From NCBI GenBank assembly GCA_946497375.1, contig CAMMKE010000001.1, forward strand, positions 1 to 53,860: 53,860 bases of DNA, read 5' to 3'. The position numbers were made by a program, and so were the translations under genes. The notes under the pieces are model-generated. The model worked only from the letters and a program-made list of their open reading frames with translations, did no database searches and was not told the origin of the DNA. Each line of letters begins with the position of its first letter. The first letter of the stretch is position 1. This DNA is from an uncultured Mycoplasmatota bacterium. GTDB taxonomy: Bacteria > Bacillota_I > Bacilli_A > RF39 > UBA660. Below, piece by piece: positions 1-8,755 of this stretch.

Positions 1-923
1 AAGTAATACTTCTATTAAATAGAAGAGGTTATTCTTCATTTGTTACTTGTTCTAATTGTGGAGAGAGTGTTAAATGTCCTAATTGTGATATAACTTTAAC
101 CTATCACAAAAGTAGTAATATCTTAAGATGCCATTATTGTGGCTATGCAACTAAGTATGAAGTTACTTGTCCTAAGTGCCATGAGAAATCTTTAAAAGAC
201 TTAGGAGTTGGCACTGAGAAAATAGAAGAAGAGTTAAAAGATATTTTTCCTACTGCAAGAGTTCTTAGAATGGATGTAGATACTACTAGTAAGAAAGGTG
301 CTCATAAAAAAATAGTAGATGCTTTTAGTAAGGGAGATGCAGATATATTACTAGGTACTCAGATGGTTGCAAAGGGTCTTGATTTTCCTAATGTTACTTT
401 AGTTGGTGTAATAAATGCTGATACCTCTTTAATGTTACCTGACTTTAGAAGTAGTGAGAAAACTTTTGATCTTCTTAGTCAAGTAGCAGGAAGAGCAGGA
501 AGAAGTGACAAATCTGGTAAAGTTATTTTTCAGACCTTTAATCCTGATAATTATGCTATTAAGTGTGCTAAGGAAAATGATTATAAGTCCTTTTATAAAG
601 AAGAGATGAAAGTAAGAAAATTAATGAAATATCCCCCTTACTATTATCTGGTATCATTAAACATCTCTAGTAAAGATAGTAAACAAGCTTTAATAGAAGC
701 AAAAAAGTGTGAGAAAGTATGTCATAAATATCTAGATAAAACTGTTATTTTAGGACCTAGTCCTGCCTCTATCTTTAAAAAGCAAAATATCTACTATTAT
801 CAGTTAATATTAAAATATCAGTATCAAGATAATATTCACGAAGTCTTAGAAAAACTAGTAGAGTATTATGCTACTATAAATAAAGTTAATTTAGATGTTG
901 ACTTTAATCCGATACATTTGTAG
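1..923 (+). CDS. priA: Primosomal protein N' (PriA helicase), C-terminal part
   Basis: The frame is open from base 3, so this is the 3-prime part of a gene cut by the window edge. PriA is the 3-prime to 5-prime DNA helicase that restarts collapsed replication forks by loading the primosome. The fragment starts with LLLNRRGYSSFVTC and carries eight cysteines in four CxxC pairs (fragment residues 16/19, 25/28, 43/46, 56/59), the PriA double zinc-binding insert. Helicase motif V (GTQMVAKGLDFPNV) and motif VI (QVAGRAGR) follow, then the C-terminal domain. No frame problem is seen. It ends at a TAG 30 bases before the next start. Confidence 0.95.
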   Translation, partial: VILLLNRRGYSSFVTCSNCGESVKCPNCDITLTYHKSSNILRCHYCGYATKYEVTCPKCHEKSLKDLGVGTEKIEEELKDIFPTARVLRMDVDTTSKKGAHKKIVDAFSKGDADILLGTQMVAKGLDFPNVTLVGVINADTSLMLPDFRSSEKTFDLLSQVAGRAGRSDKSGKVIFQTFNPDNYAIKCAKENDYKSFYKEEMKVRKLMKYPPYYYLVSLNISSKDSKQALIEAKKCEKVCHKYLDKTVILGPSPASIFKKQNIYYYQLILKYQYQDNIHEVLEKLVEYYATINKVNLDVDFNPIHL

Positions 924-952
924 AATAGAAATCTAAGAAAGAAGGAATTATT

Positions 953-2150
953 GTGAAAGAATTACCTAAGGAAATAAAAAGTATTAGGGGTTGGAGAGTG
1001 TTTGTCCAAGAAGAAAAAGTAAAGTATGGTTATGTTGTAAACGAAGAGAAAGATGATGAGCTTTATATTCCTATCGAGTTACCATATTATGGGCAATATC
1101 TTAGGCCTTCAGCATCTTTTGATATTATTGATGATAGTAGAGACTTTGTTAATGGTTTTAAAGTAGTGCAAACTGCTAATAAAGAATATGCATATGTAAG
1201 AGAAGAAGATAAATAAACTATTACTATATAGATATGATATTGCAACTGACTTTAATGAATACGGCTATGCTATTGTTGGTAAAGATGCTAGGGTTTCTTG
1301 GATAGATAGAAATTTTAGATATTTTGACGCTACATTTGAAACATTTTTAGATGAAGAAAAAAATAAGTCTGATAGATTTAATGGCTTTTCTAGTATTAGC
1401 AATTTTAGTAATGGAGAAAATCATTTATCTAAATTATTGCGTAAAGATTATGATTCTGATTCATCGGTTATTTATCTTGACACTGATGGTAAAATAAAAA
1501 AATTTTATAAATATGATGGGGAGGCAGTATGTGGAGAAGGCTTTAAGAAAGAATTTCCTTTAGATAGTACTACTTTTAATGAGAGTGACTATGCAACTTT
1601 CTATCAAAATAAGTTTATTTTACTTTCTAGTGGTTATTATTTATATACTATGGATTTAATAAGAATATGTAATGAGAAGGGCTTTTTAGGTAATATAAGT
1701 GAAGATATAAAAGCAAATGAAACTAGATATCAATTATTTCTTAATGATGTAGAAGAATATACAAGGTTTGTTGCTAATAATATTAGTGTTAATGATGATA
1801 AAGATGTAACTTGGAATATTGGGGGAATTGAATTTTGTGAAAGATACATATATGATGGAGAAATAGAAATAAATGTGATATCTGATGAATATGGGAAAGA
1901 TGTTTACAGGAGAGCTGATAAGGAAGTACCTTATAAAGAAGGTCAAGGTGAAAAAAAGTATAATCGTGATTTTAGTAAAGCTAATAGAAAGTTAGGATGT
2001 ATAATTAGAGAGTTTGTATCATCATCTAAGGTATTAGATTTAGATTTATTTCAAGAATTACTTGCTAAAAGGGGGATTCCTTCCTATATAGATTACGAAG
2101 AAAATGTTTTCCATTATAATACCAATAAACATATAAAAGTTAAAAAGTAA
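953..2150 (+). pseudogene. WG-repeat-like protein, frameshifted
   Basis: A GTG start at 953 opens an 87-residue frame that stops at 1214. The +1-offset frame is open across the same point and runs to 2150. Joined, the text flows from ...KEYAYVREED into LLYRYDIATDFNEYGYAI and then DARVSWIDRNFRYFD, a WG/KWG-repeat-like pattern (GYAxVxxxG..sWID). One base of difference in the A-rich run around 1209-1217 would restore a protein of about 398 residues. The second frame has no ATG near its beginning; a TTG at 1437 is its first formal start. The C-terminal 150 residues are unrecognised. Either a real frameshifted gene or a sequencing/assembly error; function unknown. Confidence 0.5.
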
Positions 2151-2304
2151 GGTACATGTTAGATACTTGCACAAACATAACATTTATGATATCATGAATA
2201 TGCAAAAAAATATATAAACTAGTACACTTTTCTCAAAAGTTGATTAGGGTGTCGCTATTTATATTTTATTTGCAAGTATTAATAAAGCAAGACTAATTAG
2301 AATA

Positions 2305-2334
2305 AAATGGAGTTATTTTTTAACTTCATTTTTT
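2305..2334 (+). terminator. Intrinsic terminator before sigK
   Basis: Stem AAATGGAGTTA with TAACTTCATTT (one G-T pair) and a T-rich loop, running into a T stretch. It separates the WG-repeat-like gene from sigK. Confidence 0.6.
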
Positions 2335-2442
2335 CTATCTCATTTCTAAATAAGAGATAATTATAATTGATAATTTATGATAATAAAGGACTTAGATATT
2401 CTAACTCCTTTTTTTTGACATATTATTTATTAGGTGATAAAA

Positions 2443-3153
2443 ATGTTGTTTAATTTATTTGATAGCCTAAGAGGTTTCTTTACTTTTACAGCAAGTTATT
2501 CTAATCAAGTCTTTAAAGAACCACTATCAAAAGAAGAGGAAGAAGAGTGTATAAAAAAAATGGGCGAAGGAGATAAGGAAGCTCGTAATAGTTTAATAGA
2601 ACATAACCTTAGATTAGTCGCTCATATCGTTAAGAAGTTTGATTATAAAAACGTTGACCAAGATGACCTTATAAGTGTTGGTGCGATTGGCCTTATTAAA
2701 GGGGTAGATACCTTTGTTCCTAATAAAGGTAATCGGTTAACTACATACTGTGCTAAATGTATTCAAAATGAAATATTAATGTATTTTCGAGCTAATAACA
2801 AAAATAATAAAAATATTTCCTTAAATGAACCCGTTGGTTTTGATAAAGAAGGTAATGAAATATCAATACTTGATGTTATAAAAGCTCCAAGACCTGACTT
2901 TATCGAAGAGATTAATTTAAAAGATAATGTTAAACTACTTAACTCTTATTTAAAAGTATTAAGTAAAAGAGAACGAGAGATTATTGTTAAAAGGTATGGA
3001 CTAGAAGGAAATGATTTATGGACGCAAAAACAAATTGCCGATAAATTAAATATCTCTAGAAGTTATGTATCTCGAATTGAAAAAAGAGCCTTAACTAAGA
3101 TACTTAGAGAGTTTATTAAGAATAATAAGTATAATGATGTAGATTTCAGCTAA
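2443..3153 (+). CDS. sigK: Sporulation sigma factor SigK
   Basis: Late mother-cell sigma factor that directs coat and cortex gene transcription. The 236-residue product has a short hydrophobic N-terminus (the pro-sequence type), region 2 (EHNLRLVAHIVKKF and DLISVGAIGLIKGVDTF) and a region 4 helix-turn-helix (QKQIADKLNISRSYVSRIEK). The stretch YSNQVFKEPLSKEEEE matches the SigK processing region more closely than SigE, and RSYVSRIEKRAL is characteristic of SigK. The start is ATG 2443, with the AGGTG at 2432-2436 as ribosome binding site; a GTG at 2434 lies inside that site and is unlikely. The gene is uninterrupted, with no skin-type element. Confidence 0.88.
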   Translation: MLFNLFDSLRGFFTFTASYSNQVFKEPLSKEEEEECIKKMGEGDKEARNSLIEHNLRLVAHIVKKFDYKNVDQDDLISVGAIGLIKGVDTFVPNKGNRLTTYCAKCIQNEILMYFRANNKNNKNISLNEPVGFDKEGNEISILDVIKAPRPDFIEEINLKDNVKLLNSYLKVLSKREREIIVKRYGLEGNDLWTQKQIADKLNISRSYVSRIEKRALTKILREFIKNNKYNDVDFS

Positions 3154-3197
3154 AAATATTAGTGTATTGTGTTATACTAATATCAGGAGCTGAGATT

Positions 3198-4607
3198 ATG
3201 AAAAGTAAGAAAATAAAGAAAAGAAGAGTATCAAAGAGTGAATATTTTATTAATATTAGTGTTACTTTAGTACTTGTTCTTTTTGGTGTTTTCTTTTTAT
3301 TTGTTCCTAAAGTATCATTGAATGCTCCTTTAAAAGAAATAGTTAATATTAATTCTCATTATACTGATAAAGGGATAACGATAAGCGATTTATTAGGAAA
3401 TAAAACGATTATAAAGACTCTTGATGATATTAATACTAAAAAAGATAGAGAATATAATATAAATTATACTTATAAAGATAATATTTTTACTTATCATATA
3501 CCTAAAGAAGTAGTTGTTAAAGATATAGAAAAACCTAAGATTAAATTAAATGGTAACAAAAGAGCATATTACTGTCCTAATAAAGAGTATAAAGAACTTG
3601 GATACACCGCTTATGATAATGTAGATAAAGATATTACTGATAAAGTTAAAGTAGAGAGATTAAAAGATAAAATCATTTATAGAGTAATAGACAGTAGTGG
3701 TAATAAGAGTGAAGTTGTAAGAAAAATAATTGCAAAGGATGTAGAGAAACCTATTATTACCTTAAATGGAGATAGTAATATCTTTTTGAATTTAAATGAT
3801 AATTATGCAGAAGAAGGTACTACTATAACTGATAATTGTGATGGAGATTTATCTAGTAAAGTAGAGATTTCTAGTAATATAGATACTACTAAAGTAGGAG
3901 ATTATAAGGTAATTTATAAAGTTAAAGATAATAGTAATAATAAAAGTAAAATAGTAAGAAATGTTAAAGTAAGAGAACCATTAAAAACTAATACTATCTA
4001 TCTTACATTTGATGATGGTCCAAGAGATGGAACTACTGATGTAATTTTAGATATCTTAAAAGAAAAAGGGGTTAAAGCGACATTCTTTGTTACTATGAAT
4101 GGAAGTGATTCTTTAATTAAGAGAATTGTAGATGAAGGACATTCTATTGGCATACATACTGCTAGTCATAGATATGACCTTATCTATGCATCAGTTGATA
4201 ATTACTTTAATGATTTAGAGCAAGTTAGAGATAGAATCTATAATATAACAGGAGTTGATACTAAATTAATTAGATTCCCAGGTGGTTCTAGTAATACTAT
4301 TTCTAAAAAATATAAAGAAGGAATAATGACTACTTTAGTTAATGATACCTTAAATAAAGGTTATCAATACTATGATTGGAATATAGATAGTGGAGATGCT
4401 TCTTTTGCAACTAATCCTACTAAACTATATAATAGTGTTATTAATAGCTTATCTCATGATAAGTATAATGTTATTCTAATGCATGATACTAAGACTTATA
4501 CAAGAGATGCTCTAAGTAAAATAATTGATTATTGTTTAAGTAATGGTTATAGCTTTGAATCAATAAATATTAATACTATGCCTGTAAGACAGAGACTAAA
4601 TAACTAG
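3198..4607 (+). CDS. Membrane-anchored polysaccharide deacetylase with Ig-like repeats
   Basis: Start ATG 3198 with AGGAG at 3185. The 469-residue protein has a basic N-terminus, one membrane segment (about residues 17-36), two to three DUF5011-type bacterial Ig-like repeats (the IKLNGNKRAYYCPNKEYKE and ITLNGDSNIFLNLNDNY units), and a C-terminal NodB deacetylase domain. Catalytic motifs are visible: TFDDGP, HTASH (metal-binding H-x3-H), RFPGG and LMHD. It probably removes acetyl groups from peptidoglycan GlcNAc outside the membrane, which gives lysozyme resistance in related proteins. It may be co-transcribed with sigK (44-base gap); the substrate is inferred from the family. Confidence 0.88.
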   Translation: MKSKKIKKRRVSKSEYFINISVTLVLVLFGVFFLFVPKVSLNAPLKEIVNINSHYTDKGITISDLLGNKTIIKTLDDINTKKDREYNINYTYKDNIFTYHIPKEVVVKDIEKPKIKLNGNKRAYYCPNKEYKELGYTAYDNVDKDITDKVKVERLKDKIIYRVIDSSGNKSEVVRKIIAKDVEKPIITLNGDSNIFLNLNDNYAEEGTTITDNCDGDLSSKVEISSNIDTTKVGDYKVIYKVKDNSNNKSKIVRNVKVREPLKTNTIYLTFDDGPRDGTTDVILDILKEKGVKATFFVTMNGSDSLIKRIVDEGHSIGIHTASHRYDLIYASVDNYFNDLEQVRDRIYNITGVDTKLIRFPGGSSNTISKKYKEGIMTTLVNDTLNKGYQYYDWNIDSGDASFATNPTKLYNSVINSLSHDKYNVILMHDTKTYTRDALSKIIDYCLSNGYSFESININTMPVRQRLNN

Positions 4608-4654
4608 CATTAAATGTAATTTTGGTATATACTAAATATATGAGGAGTAAGACT

Positions 4655-5170
4655 ATGAAATATTTACCAGATATATATAAGAAAAATATCTTTGACATTA
4701 ACTATAGTAAGTTAAAGAAAAAAGATATTAAATGTTTAATCTTTGATTTAGATAATACTCTAGCTTTCATTGACTCTACTAAAGTAGAAGATAAAGTTAA
4801 AGAGTTAATTACTAAATTAAAGAAAGACTTTTTAGTAGTTATAGTTTCTAATAGTCCTAAAAAACGTGTATCTAAGTTTAGTGAAGATTTAGGAGTAGAT
4901 TCCTATCCCTTTGCACTTAAACCTACTATTAGAACACTTAAGAAAATTAAATCTAAATATAATTTAGAGTCTAAAAGCATTGCTATCATAGGAGATCAGT
5001 TTATTACAGATATGGGATATGGCTATAAAGGTAATATTACTAAAATATTTGTAGATCCTCTAGCAGTTAAAGATTTAAAGATTACTAATATTAATAGATA
5101 TTTAGAAGAAAAGATTATGAATAAATATAGTAAGAATAATCTTTTCAAGAAAGGAAAGTATTATGAATAG
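4655..5170 (+). CDS. yqeG: YqeG-family HAD phosphatase
   Basis: HAD superfamily IIIA phosphatase of 171 residues. Motif I FDLDNTL, motif II VSNSPKKR, a motif III lysine in ALKPTIRTL, and motif IV IIGDQFITDM are all present. Start ATG 4655 follows GAGGAG at 4642-4647; upstream in-frame codons lack a ribosome binding site. It overlaps yqeH by 8 bases, indicating translational coupling, and the yqeG-yqeH order is the usual Firmicute arrangement. Substrate unknown in the family. Confidence 0.9.
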   Translation: MKYLPDIYKKNIFDINYSKLKKKDIKCLIFDLDNTLAFIDSTKVEDKVKELITKLKKDFLVVIVSNSPKKRVSKFSEDLGVDSYPFALKPTIRTLKKIKSKYNLESKSIAIIGDQFITDMGYGYKGNITKIFVDPLAVKDLKITNINRYLEEKIMNKYSKNNLFKKGKYYE

Positions 5171-6164
5171 TGAGAAGTATTGTCTTGGATGTGGAGTTAA
5201 GCTTCAAGATGAGAATATCTTAGGGGAAGGTTATACTACTAGTTTAGATAAAGAATACTGTCAAAGATGTTTTAGAATTAAAAACTATGGAGAGTATCAG
5301 ATAGTTACTAAAAGTAATGATGAGTATTTAGAGATACTTAAGAGTGTAGGAGAGACTAAAGATTTAGTACTTTATATAGCAGATTTACTTAATATAGAAG
5401 AAGATATTAATAAGATTAGAGAGATTATTCCTAATAAAATGATATTAGTACTAAATAAAAGAGATGTACTACCTAAGTCAGTAAATGATGATAAACTAAT
5501 AGATTATTTTAAAGATAATGATATCTTTGATAAAGTAGTAGTTATAAGTAGTGAGAAAAACTATAATATAGATTATTTATTAAAGCAAATAAAACTATAT
5601 CAGACTACTAATAATGTCTATGTAGTAGGTCATACTAATGCTGGTAAGAGTACTTTAATAAATAAATTATTAAAGAACTATTCTACTAGTGATAGAGAAC
5701 TTACTATATCACCACTTCCTTCTACTACATTAAATACAGTAGAAATAGAAATAAATGAGTATTTAACTCTTATAGATACACCAGGTCTTGTTGATAGTGG
5801 TAGTATAATTAATTATATTAGTGATGATGAATTTAAGAAGATAAGTCCTAAAAAAGAGATTAAACCTAAGACTTTTCAACTTAGGAAAGGACAAAGTGTA
5901 ATAGTAGATAACTTCTTTAGAATAGATTATGTAGAAGGAGAAAGAAATAGTTTTACTTTTTATATGTCTAATGATTTAAAGATTAGAAGAATATCTAGTA
6001 AGCATGATGATTTAAAAGATTTACAGAAAAGAACTTATGAAATGGGTTATGATGAAGATATATGTATTAATGGTCTAGGTTTTATAAAAGGTGTTAATAA
6101 AGGGACTGTAGATATTTATTTAGATTCTAAAGTAAGTACTTATAAAAGAAGTAATTTAATATAA
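5163..6164 (+). CDS. yqeH: Ribosome biogenesis GTPase YqeH
   Basis: Circularly permuted GTPase needed for 30S subunit assembly. The order of motifs shows the permutation: an N-terminal zinc finger (CLGCG then CQRC), G4 LNKRD (about residue 97), then G1 GHTNAGKST (about 157), G2/G3 DTPG (about 203), and a C-terminal RNA-binding part. 333 residues. ATG 5163 lies inside the end of yqeG with AAAGGAAAG just upstream. No terminator was recognised after it; the next 378 bases belong to the surface-protein leader. Confidence 0.93.
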   Translation: MNSEKYCLGCGVKLQDENILGEGYTTSLDKEYCQRCFRIKNYGEYQIVTKSNDEYLEILKSVGETKDLVLYIADLLNIEEDINKIREIIPNKMILVLNKRDVLPKSVNDDKLIDYFKDNDIFDKVVVISSEKNYNIDYLLKQIKLYQTTNNVYVVGHTNAGKSTLINKLLKNYSTSDRELTISPLPSTTLNTVEIEINEYLTLIDTPGLVDSGSIINYISDDEFKKISPKKEIKPKTFQLRKGQSVIVDNFFRIDYVEGERNSFTFYMSNDLKIRRISSKHDDLKDLQKRTYEMGYDEDICINGLGFIKGVNKGTVDIYLDSKVSTYKRSNLI

Positions 6165-6187
6165 GTGTAAAGTAAGTAAAATCGTTA

Positions 6188-6216
6188 TTGATTATCTTTG
6201 AAGATTATGGTACTAT
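6188..6216 (+). promoter_or_regulatory. Distal promoter of the surface-protein leader
   Basis: TTGATT at 6188-6193, 17-base spacer, TACTAT at 6211-6216. The -10 is followed by TAAGTTAACA, a string also found directly after the -10 of the paralogous locus at 28507, which supports this as a real, shared promoter. Confidence 0.6.
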
Positions 6217-6251
6217 TAAGTTAACAAAGATAAAGAAAGGAAGAAGTAGAT

Positions 6252-6377
6252 ATGGCTAATTTAATTTATCGGGGTAAAATAAATCGTCAATTCTGGGGTA
6301 AATTAATTCGTCATTTTTCTAAAACCTCAAGTTTACAACTTGTTACCTGGGGGGGGGGGCATTTAACCCTAATATAA
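6252..6377 (+). CDS. Short leader ORF ending in an 11-G tract
   Basis: ATG 6252 preceded by GAAAGGAAG. In the given sequence it encodes 41 residues, starting MANLIYRGKINRQFWGKL and ending LVTWGGGHLTLI. Two imperfect 24-base direct repeats (GGGGTAAAWTAAWTCGTCA core, at 6271-6294 and 6295-6318) encode the repeated YRGKINRQFWGKLIRHF pattern. The G run at 6349-6359 lies within codons 33-36; one extra G would extend the frame to about 59 residues, one fewer would stop it at once. Not recognised as any known family; whether it is translated is uncertain. Confidence 0.35.
   Translation: MANLIYRGKINRQFWGKLIRHFSKTSSLQLVTWGGGHLTLI
6349..6359 (+). repeat. Poly-G homopolymer tract (11 G)
   Basis: Eleven consecutive G in a region otherwise very A+T rich. 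It lies between the two candidate promoters of the surface-protein gene, inside a short ORF. Such tracts are classical sites of slipped-strand length variation. Confidence 0.85.
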
Positions 6378-6410
6378 GTAATAAAATTACTTTCTTTCAT
6401 TATGATATAA

Positions 6411-6440
6411 GAGCAGGATAAGTATAAATTCTGTTCTTTT
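6411..6440 (+). terminator. Leader hairpin with T run (attenuator-like)
   Basis: GAGCAG at 6411-6416 pairs with CTGTTC at 6431-6436 and is followed by TTTT. The same hairpin (GAGCAGG with CTTGTTC, then T5) sits at 28523-28551 upstream of the paralogous pseudogene, so it is a conserved leader element. Confidence 0.5.
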
Positions 6441-6455
6441 ATAGTGTCAAAATAA

Positions 6456-6484
6456 TTGATATAAAGGATTATATGTGTTAATAT
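6456..6484 (+). promoter_or_regulatory. Proximal promoter of the surface-protein gene
   Basis: TTGATA at 6456-6461, 17-base spacer, TAATAT at 6479-6484, about 58 bases before the ATG at 6543. It lies after the leader hairpin, so the gene could be transcribed independently of the distal promoter. Confidence 0.6.
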
Positions 6485-6542
6485 TAAAACAGTATAAAAG
6501 ATAATGATTGGGATAGACTATAAAAAATAGGAGGAGTATAAA

Positions 6543-8018
6543 ATGGTAAAGGAAAAGAAAGAATTAATAATAGTAGGATTAATAATTGTAATGATACTAG
6601 CAATAATAGGAGTAAGCTATGCGGCCTTTAGTTATAGTAAAACAGGAACAAAATTAAATAGTATAACGACAGGTTCAATAACAATGACATATGAAGAAAC
6701 AGATAATGTAATAAATATAAATGGTGCCTTACCAACAACAGATGCAACTGGGAAGAAAAGACTAACAGAAGGAGAATACTTTGATTTTACAGTAAGTAGT
6801 AAGATAGCAGGAGATGTAAATATCAATTATGAGATAAGTGCGAAAGATGTAACAACTAGTGATAGAAAGATAGATGGTTCTAATATAAAATTATATCTAA
6901 CAAGATTAACAGACGATGGTGAAGAAGAGTTAATGACACCAGAAGTATATAATGAAGAGGCAACTGCAAATGATTATACAGGACGTCCTGCAGGAGAGAT
7001 GAGTTTATATACAAGTAGTATGAATTCTAATGAAAGTAATACTTATAGACTTAGAATGTATGTAGATGAAGATTATAATCCACAAGGGGATGGAGGAGGA
7101 TTACAATTTAGTGTACAAGTTAATGTCTATGGTAAAGATGGAGATAAACCAGTACCAACAGCAGTTGATACAATACTTGCAAAAGCAAATCCAGAAGATT
7201 TAGACTTCAATAGTGCAACAAGTGAACAACAAAAAGAGATGTGGACTTTCTCTCATCCTGCCACAGAACAAACAACTGCTTTAACAGATTATAGATATAT
7301 AGGAGCAAATCCTAATAACTATGTAACTTTTAATAATGAAACATGGAGAATAATAGGAGTATTTAGTGTAGATGATGGAACAGGTAATGTTGAAGAAAGA
7401 TTAAAACTAATAAGAGATGAATCTATTGGAAATATGGCATGGGACTCTAATAATACTAATAAGTGGCCTAATGCAACTTTAAATACTAATTTAAATAGTG
7501 GGGGCTATTGGACCAATAGCTTAAGCGAAGATGCTAAAAATATGATAGGTGATGCTGTATGGTATTTAGGAGGAACATCTGATTATACTAGTGCAAGTAA
7601 TGGATTAACAAGTCACTGGTACTCATATGAGCGAGGAACAAAGGTATATTTTGGCAGAAGTACAAGTTGGACTGGAAAAGTAGGGTTAATGTATCTAAGT
7701 GATTATGGATATGCTACAAGTGGAGGGACCACAACTGATAGAAATTCTTGTTTAAATAAAGAATTATATAAGTGGAATAGCAGTGATTTTAGTGATTGTA
7801 AGAATAATGATTGGATATTTAACTCATCAGCTGAATGGACAATCACTCCCAGCGCCTCTAATTATCGCAGTGTGTTTGATCTGGGCCCCAAAGGATCTGT
7901 TCTCAACAATAATGCGAGCGGTACTTATGGTGTCCGCCCAGTCGTCTTTCTAAAATCTAGTATCAAGATTGTTGACGGTGATGGAAGTAGATGGAATCCA
8001 TATATTTTGCAAAGTTAA
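6543..8018 (+). CDS. Secreted TasA/camelysin-like surface protein with variable C-terminal domain
   Basis: 491 residues; ATG 6543 after AGGAGGAG. Residues 8-28 form a signal/membrane segment ending SYAAFSYS, as in TasA/camelysin (CalY)-type matrix proteins. Residues about 35-200 are a beta-rich secreted domain, nearly the same as in the pseudogene at 28586. Residues about 240-491 are a different domain with WRIIGVF, LYKWNS, AEWTITPSASNYRS and YGVRPVVFLKSS motifs, resembling C-terminal domains of large surface families in gut Firmicutes (DUF6273-like). The last 50 or so codons change character: bases 7840-7949 are about 50 percent GC, with CGC, CTG, GGC and CCC codons hardly used elsewhere. 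No sortase signal. Role in matrix or adhesion is inferred. Confidence 0.7.
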   Translation: MVKEKKELIIVGLIIVMILAIIGVSYAAFSYSKTGTKLNSITTGSITMTYEETDNVININGALPTTDATGKKRLTEGEYFDFTVSSKIAGDVNINYEISAKDVTTSDRKIDGSNIKLYLTRLTDDGEEELMTPEVYNEEATANDYTGRPAGEMSLYTSSMNSNESNTYRLRMYVDEDYNPQGDGGGLQFSVQVNVYGKDGDKPVPTAVDTILAKANPEDLDFNSATSEQQKEMWTFSHPATEQTTALTDYRYIGANPNNYVTFNNETWRIIGVFSVDDGTGNVEERLKLIRDESIGNMAWDSNNTNKWPNATLNTNLNSGGYWTNSLSEDAKNMIGDAVWYLGGTSDYTSASNGLTSHWYSYERGTKVYFGRSTSWTGKVGLMYLSDYGYATSGGTTTDRNSCLNKELYKWNSSDFSDCKNNDWIFNSSAEWTITPSASNYRSVFDLGPKGSVLNNNASGTYGVRPVVFLKSSIKIVDGDGSRWNPYILQS

Positions 8019-8034
8019 TAAAGAAGTAGTAAAA

Positions 8035-8076
8035 CACGGCCCTAAAAGGCGAAGTCTTTTGGCCGTGCTTTTTTTT
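8035..8076 (+). terminator. Strong intrinsic terminator of the surface-protein gene
   Basis: CACGGCC at 8035-8041 pairs with GGCCGTG at 8061-8067, with an inner AAAAG/CTTTT stem after a 2-base bulge, followed by a run of eight T. It is unusually GC-rich for this genome. Confidence 0.9.
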
Positions 8077-8119
8077 GCCTTTTTGATACTTTACTTGTTC
8101 TAAAAAATATATAAAGTTA

Positions 8120-8148
8120 TTGATATTTATTTTTCTTTATAGTAAAAT
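8120..8148 (+). promoter_or_regulatory. frr promoter
   Basis: TTGATA at 8120-8125, 17-base spacer, TAAAAT at 8143-8148, 23 bases before the frr ATG, with GAGGAGAG between as ribosome binding site. Confidence 0.6.
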
Positions 8149-8170
8149 TTAACTGAGGAGAGATATTTAT

Positions 8171-8716
8171 ATGAATAGTGAATTTATTAGTGATATTGAA
8201 AATAAAATGAAAGGAACTCTTGCTAACTTAGAGAAACGTTTTACTACAGTTAGAGCAGGTCGTGCTAATCCTTCTAGTTTAGATGGTGTTATGGTTGATT
8301 ATTATGGATCTATGACTCCATTAAAGAGCCTTGCAACTATATCAGTTCCTGAAGCGACTCAGTTATTAATTAAACCTTTTGATAGAGGATGCTTAGGTAA
8401 TATTGAGAAAGCAATAATTGCCGCTAATCTAGGATTTAATCCATCTAATGATGGAGAGACTATTAGAATAGTTATACCTGCTTTAACAGAAGAGCGAAGA
8501 CGTGAACTTACTAAACAAGTTAAAGCTATGGCAGAGGATGCTAAAGTATCTATTAGAAATATTAGACATGAAGCTAATGAAAAGATAGAGAGGATGGAAC
8601 TACCTGAAGATGAAGAAAAAGGTATGATGAAGGATGTTCAAGACCTTGTTAATGACTATAATAAAGATATAGATAATATCTATAAAGATAAAGAAAAAGA
8701 ATTAATGACTGTATAG
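8171..8716 (+). CDS. frr: Ribosome recycling factor
   Basis: Splits post-termination 70S ribosomes together with EF-G. The 181-residue length is close to the family norm (about 185). Family hallmarks are the N-terminal helix with TTVRAGRANPSSLDGVMVDYYG and the C-terminal helices with RRELTKQVKAMAEDAKVSIRNIR. It stands alone under its own promoter, without the usual pyrH/tsf neighbours. A weak hairpin (AGTAGTG/CACTACT, then TTT) overlaps the stop codon and may end the transcript. Confidence 0.97.
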   Translation: MNSEFISDIENKMKGTLANLEKRFTTVRAGRANPSSLDGVMVDYYGSMTPLKSLATISVPEATQLLIKPFDRGCLGNIEKAIIAANLGFNPSNDGETIRIVIPALTEERRRELTKQVKAMAEDAKVSIRNIRHEANEKIERMELPEDEEKGMMKDVQDLVNDYNKDIDNIYKDKEKELMTV

Positions 8717-8736
8717 TAGTGTTTAGCACTACTTTT
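8715..8736 (+). terminator. Weak terminator after frr
   Basis: AGTAGTG/CACTACT stem with a 5-base loop and a short T run; the stem begins inside the frr stop codon. Confidence 0.45.
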
Positions 8737-8755
8737 AATTTTAGGGGAGATATTT

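Noticed and set aside
2415..2443. TTGACA before sigK as a vegetative promoter
   Set aside because: There is no -10 at a fitting distance before the ATG. A SigE-type CATA-nnn-T string is present but the -35 spacing does not fit, so no promoter is called.
2443..3153. SigK interrupted by a skin-type element
   Set aside because: The frame is continuous from region 1.2 to region 4 with no recombinase nearby.
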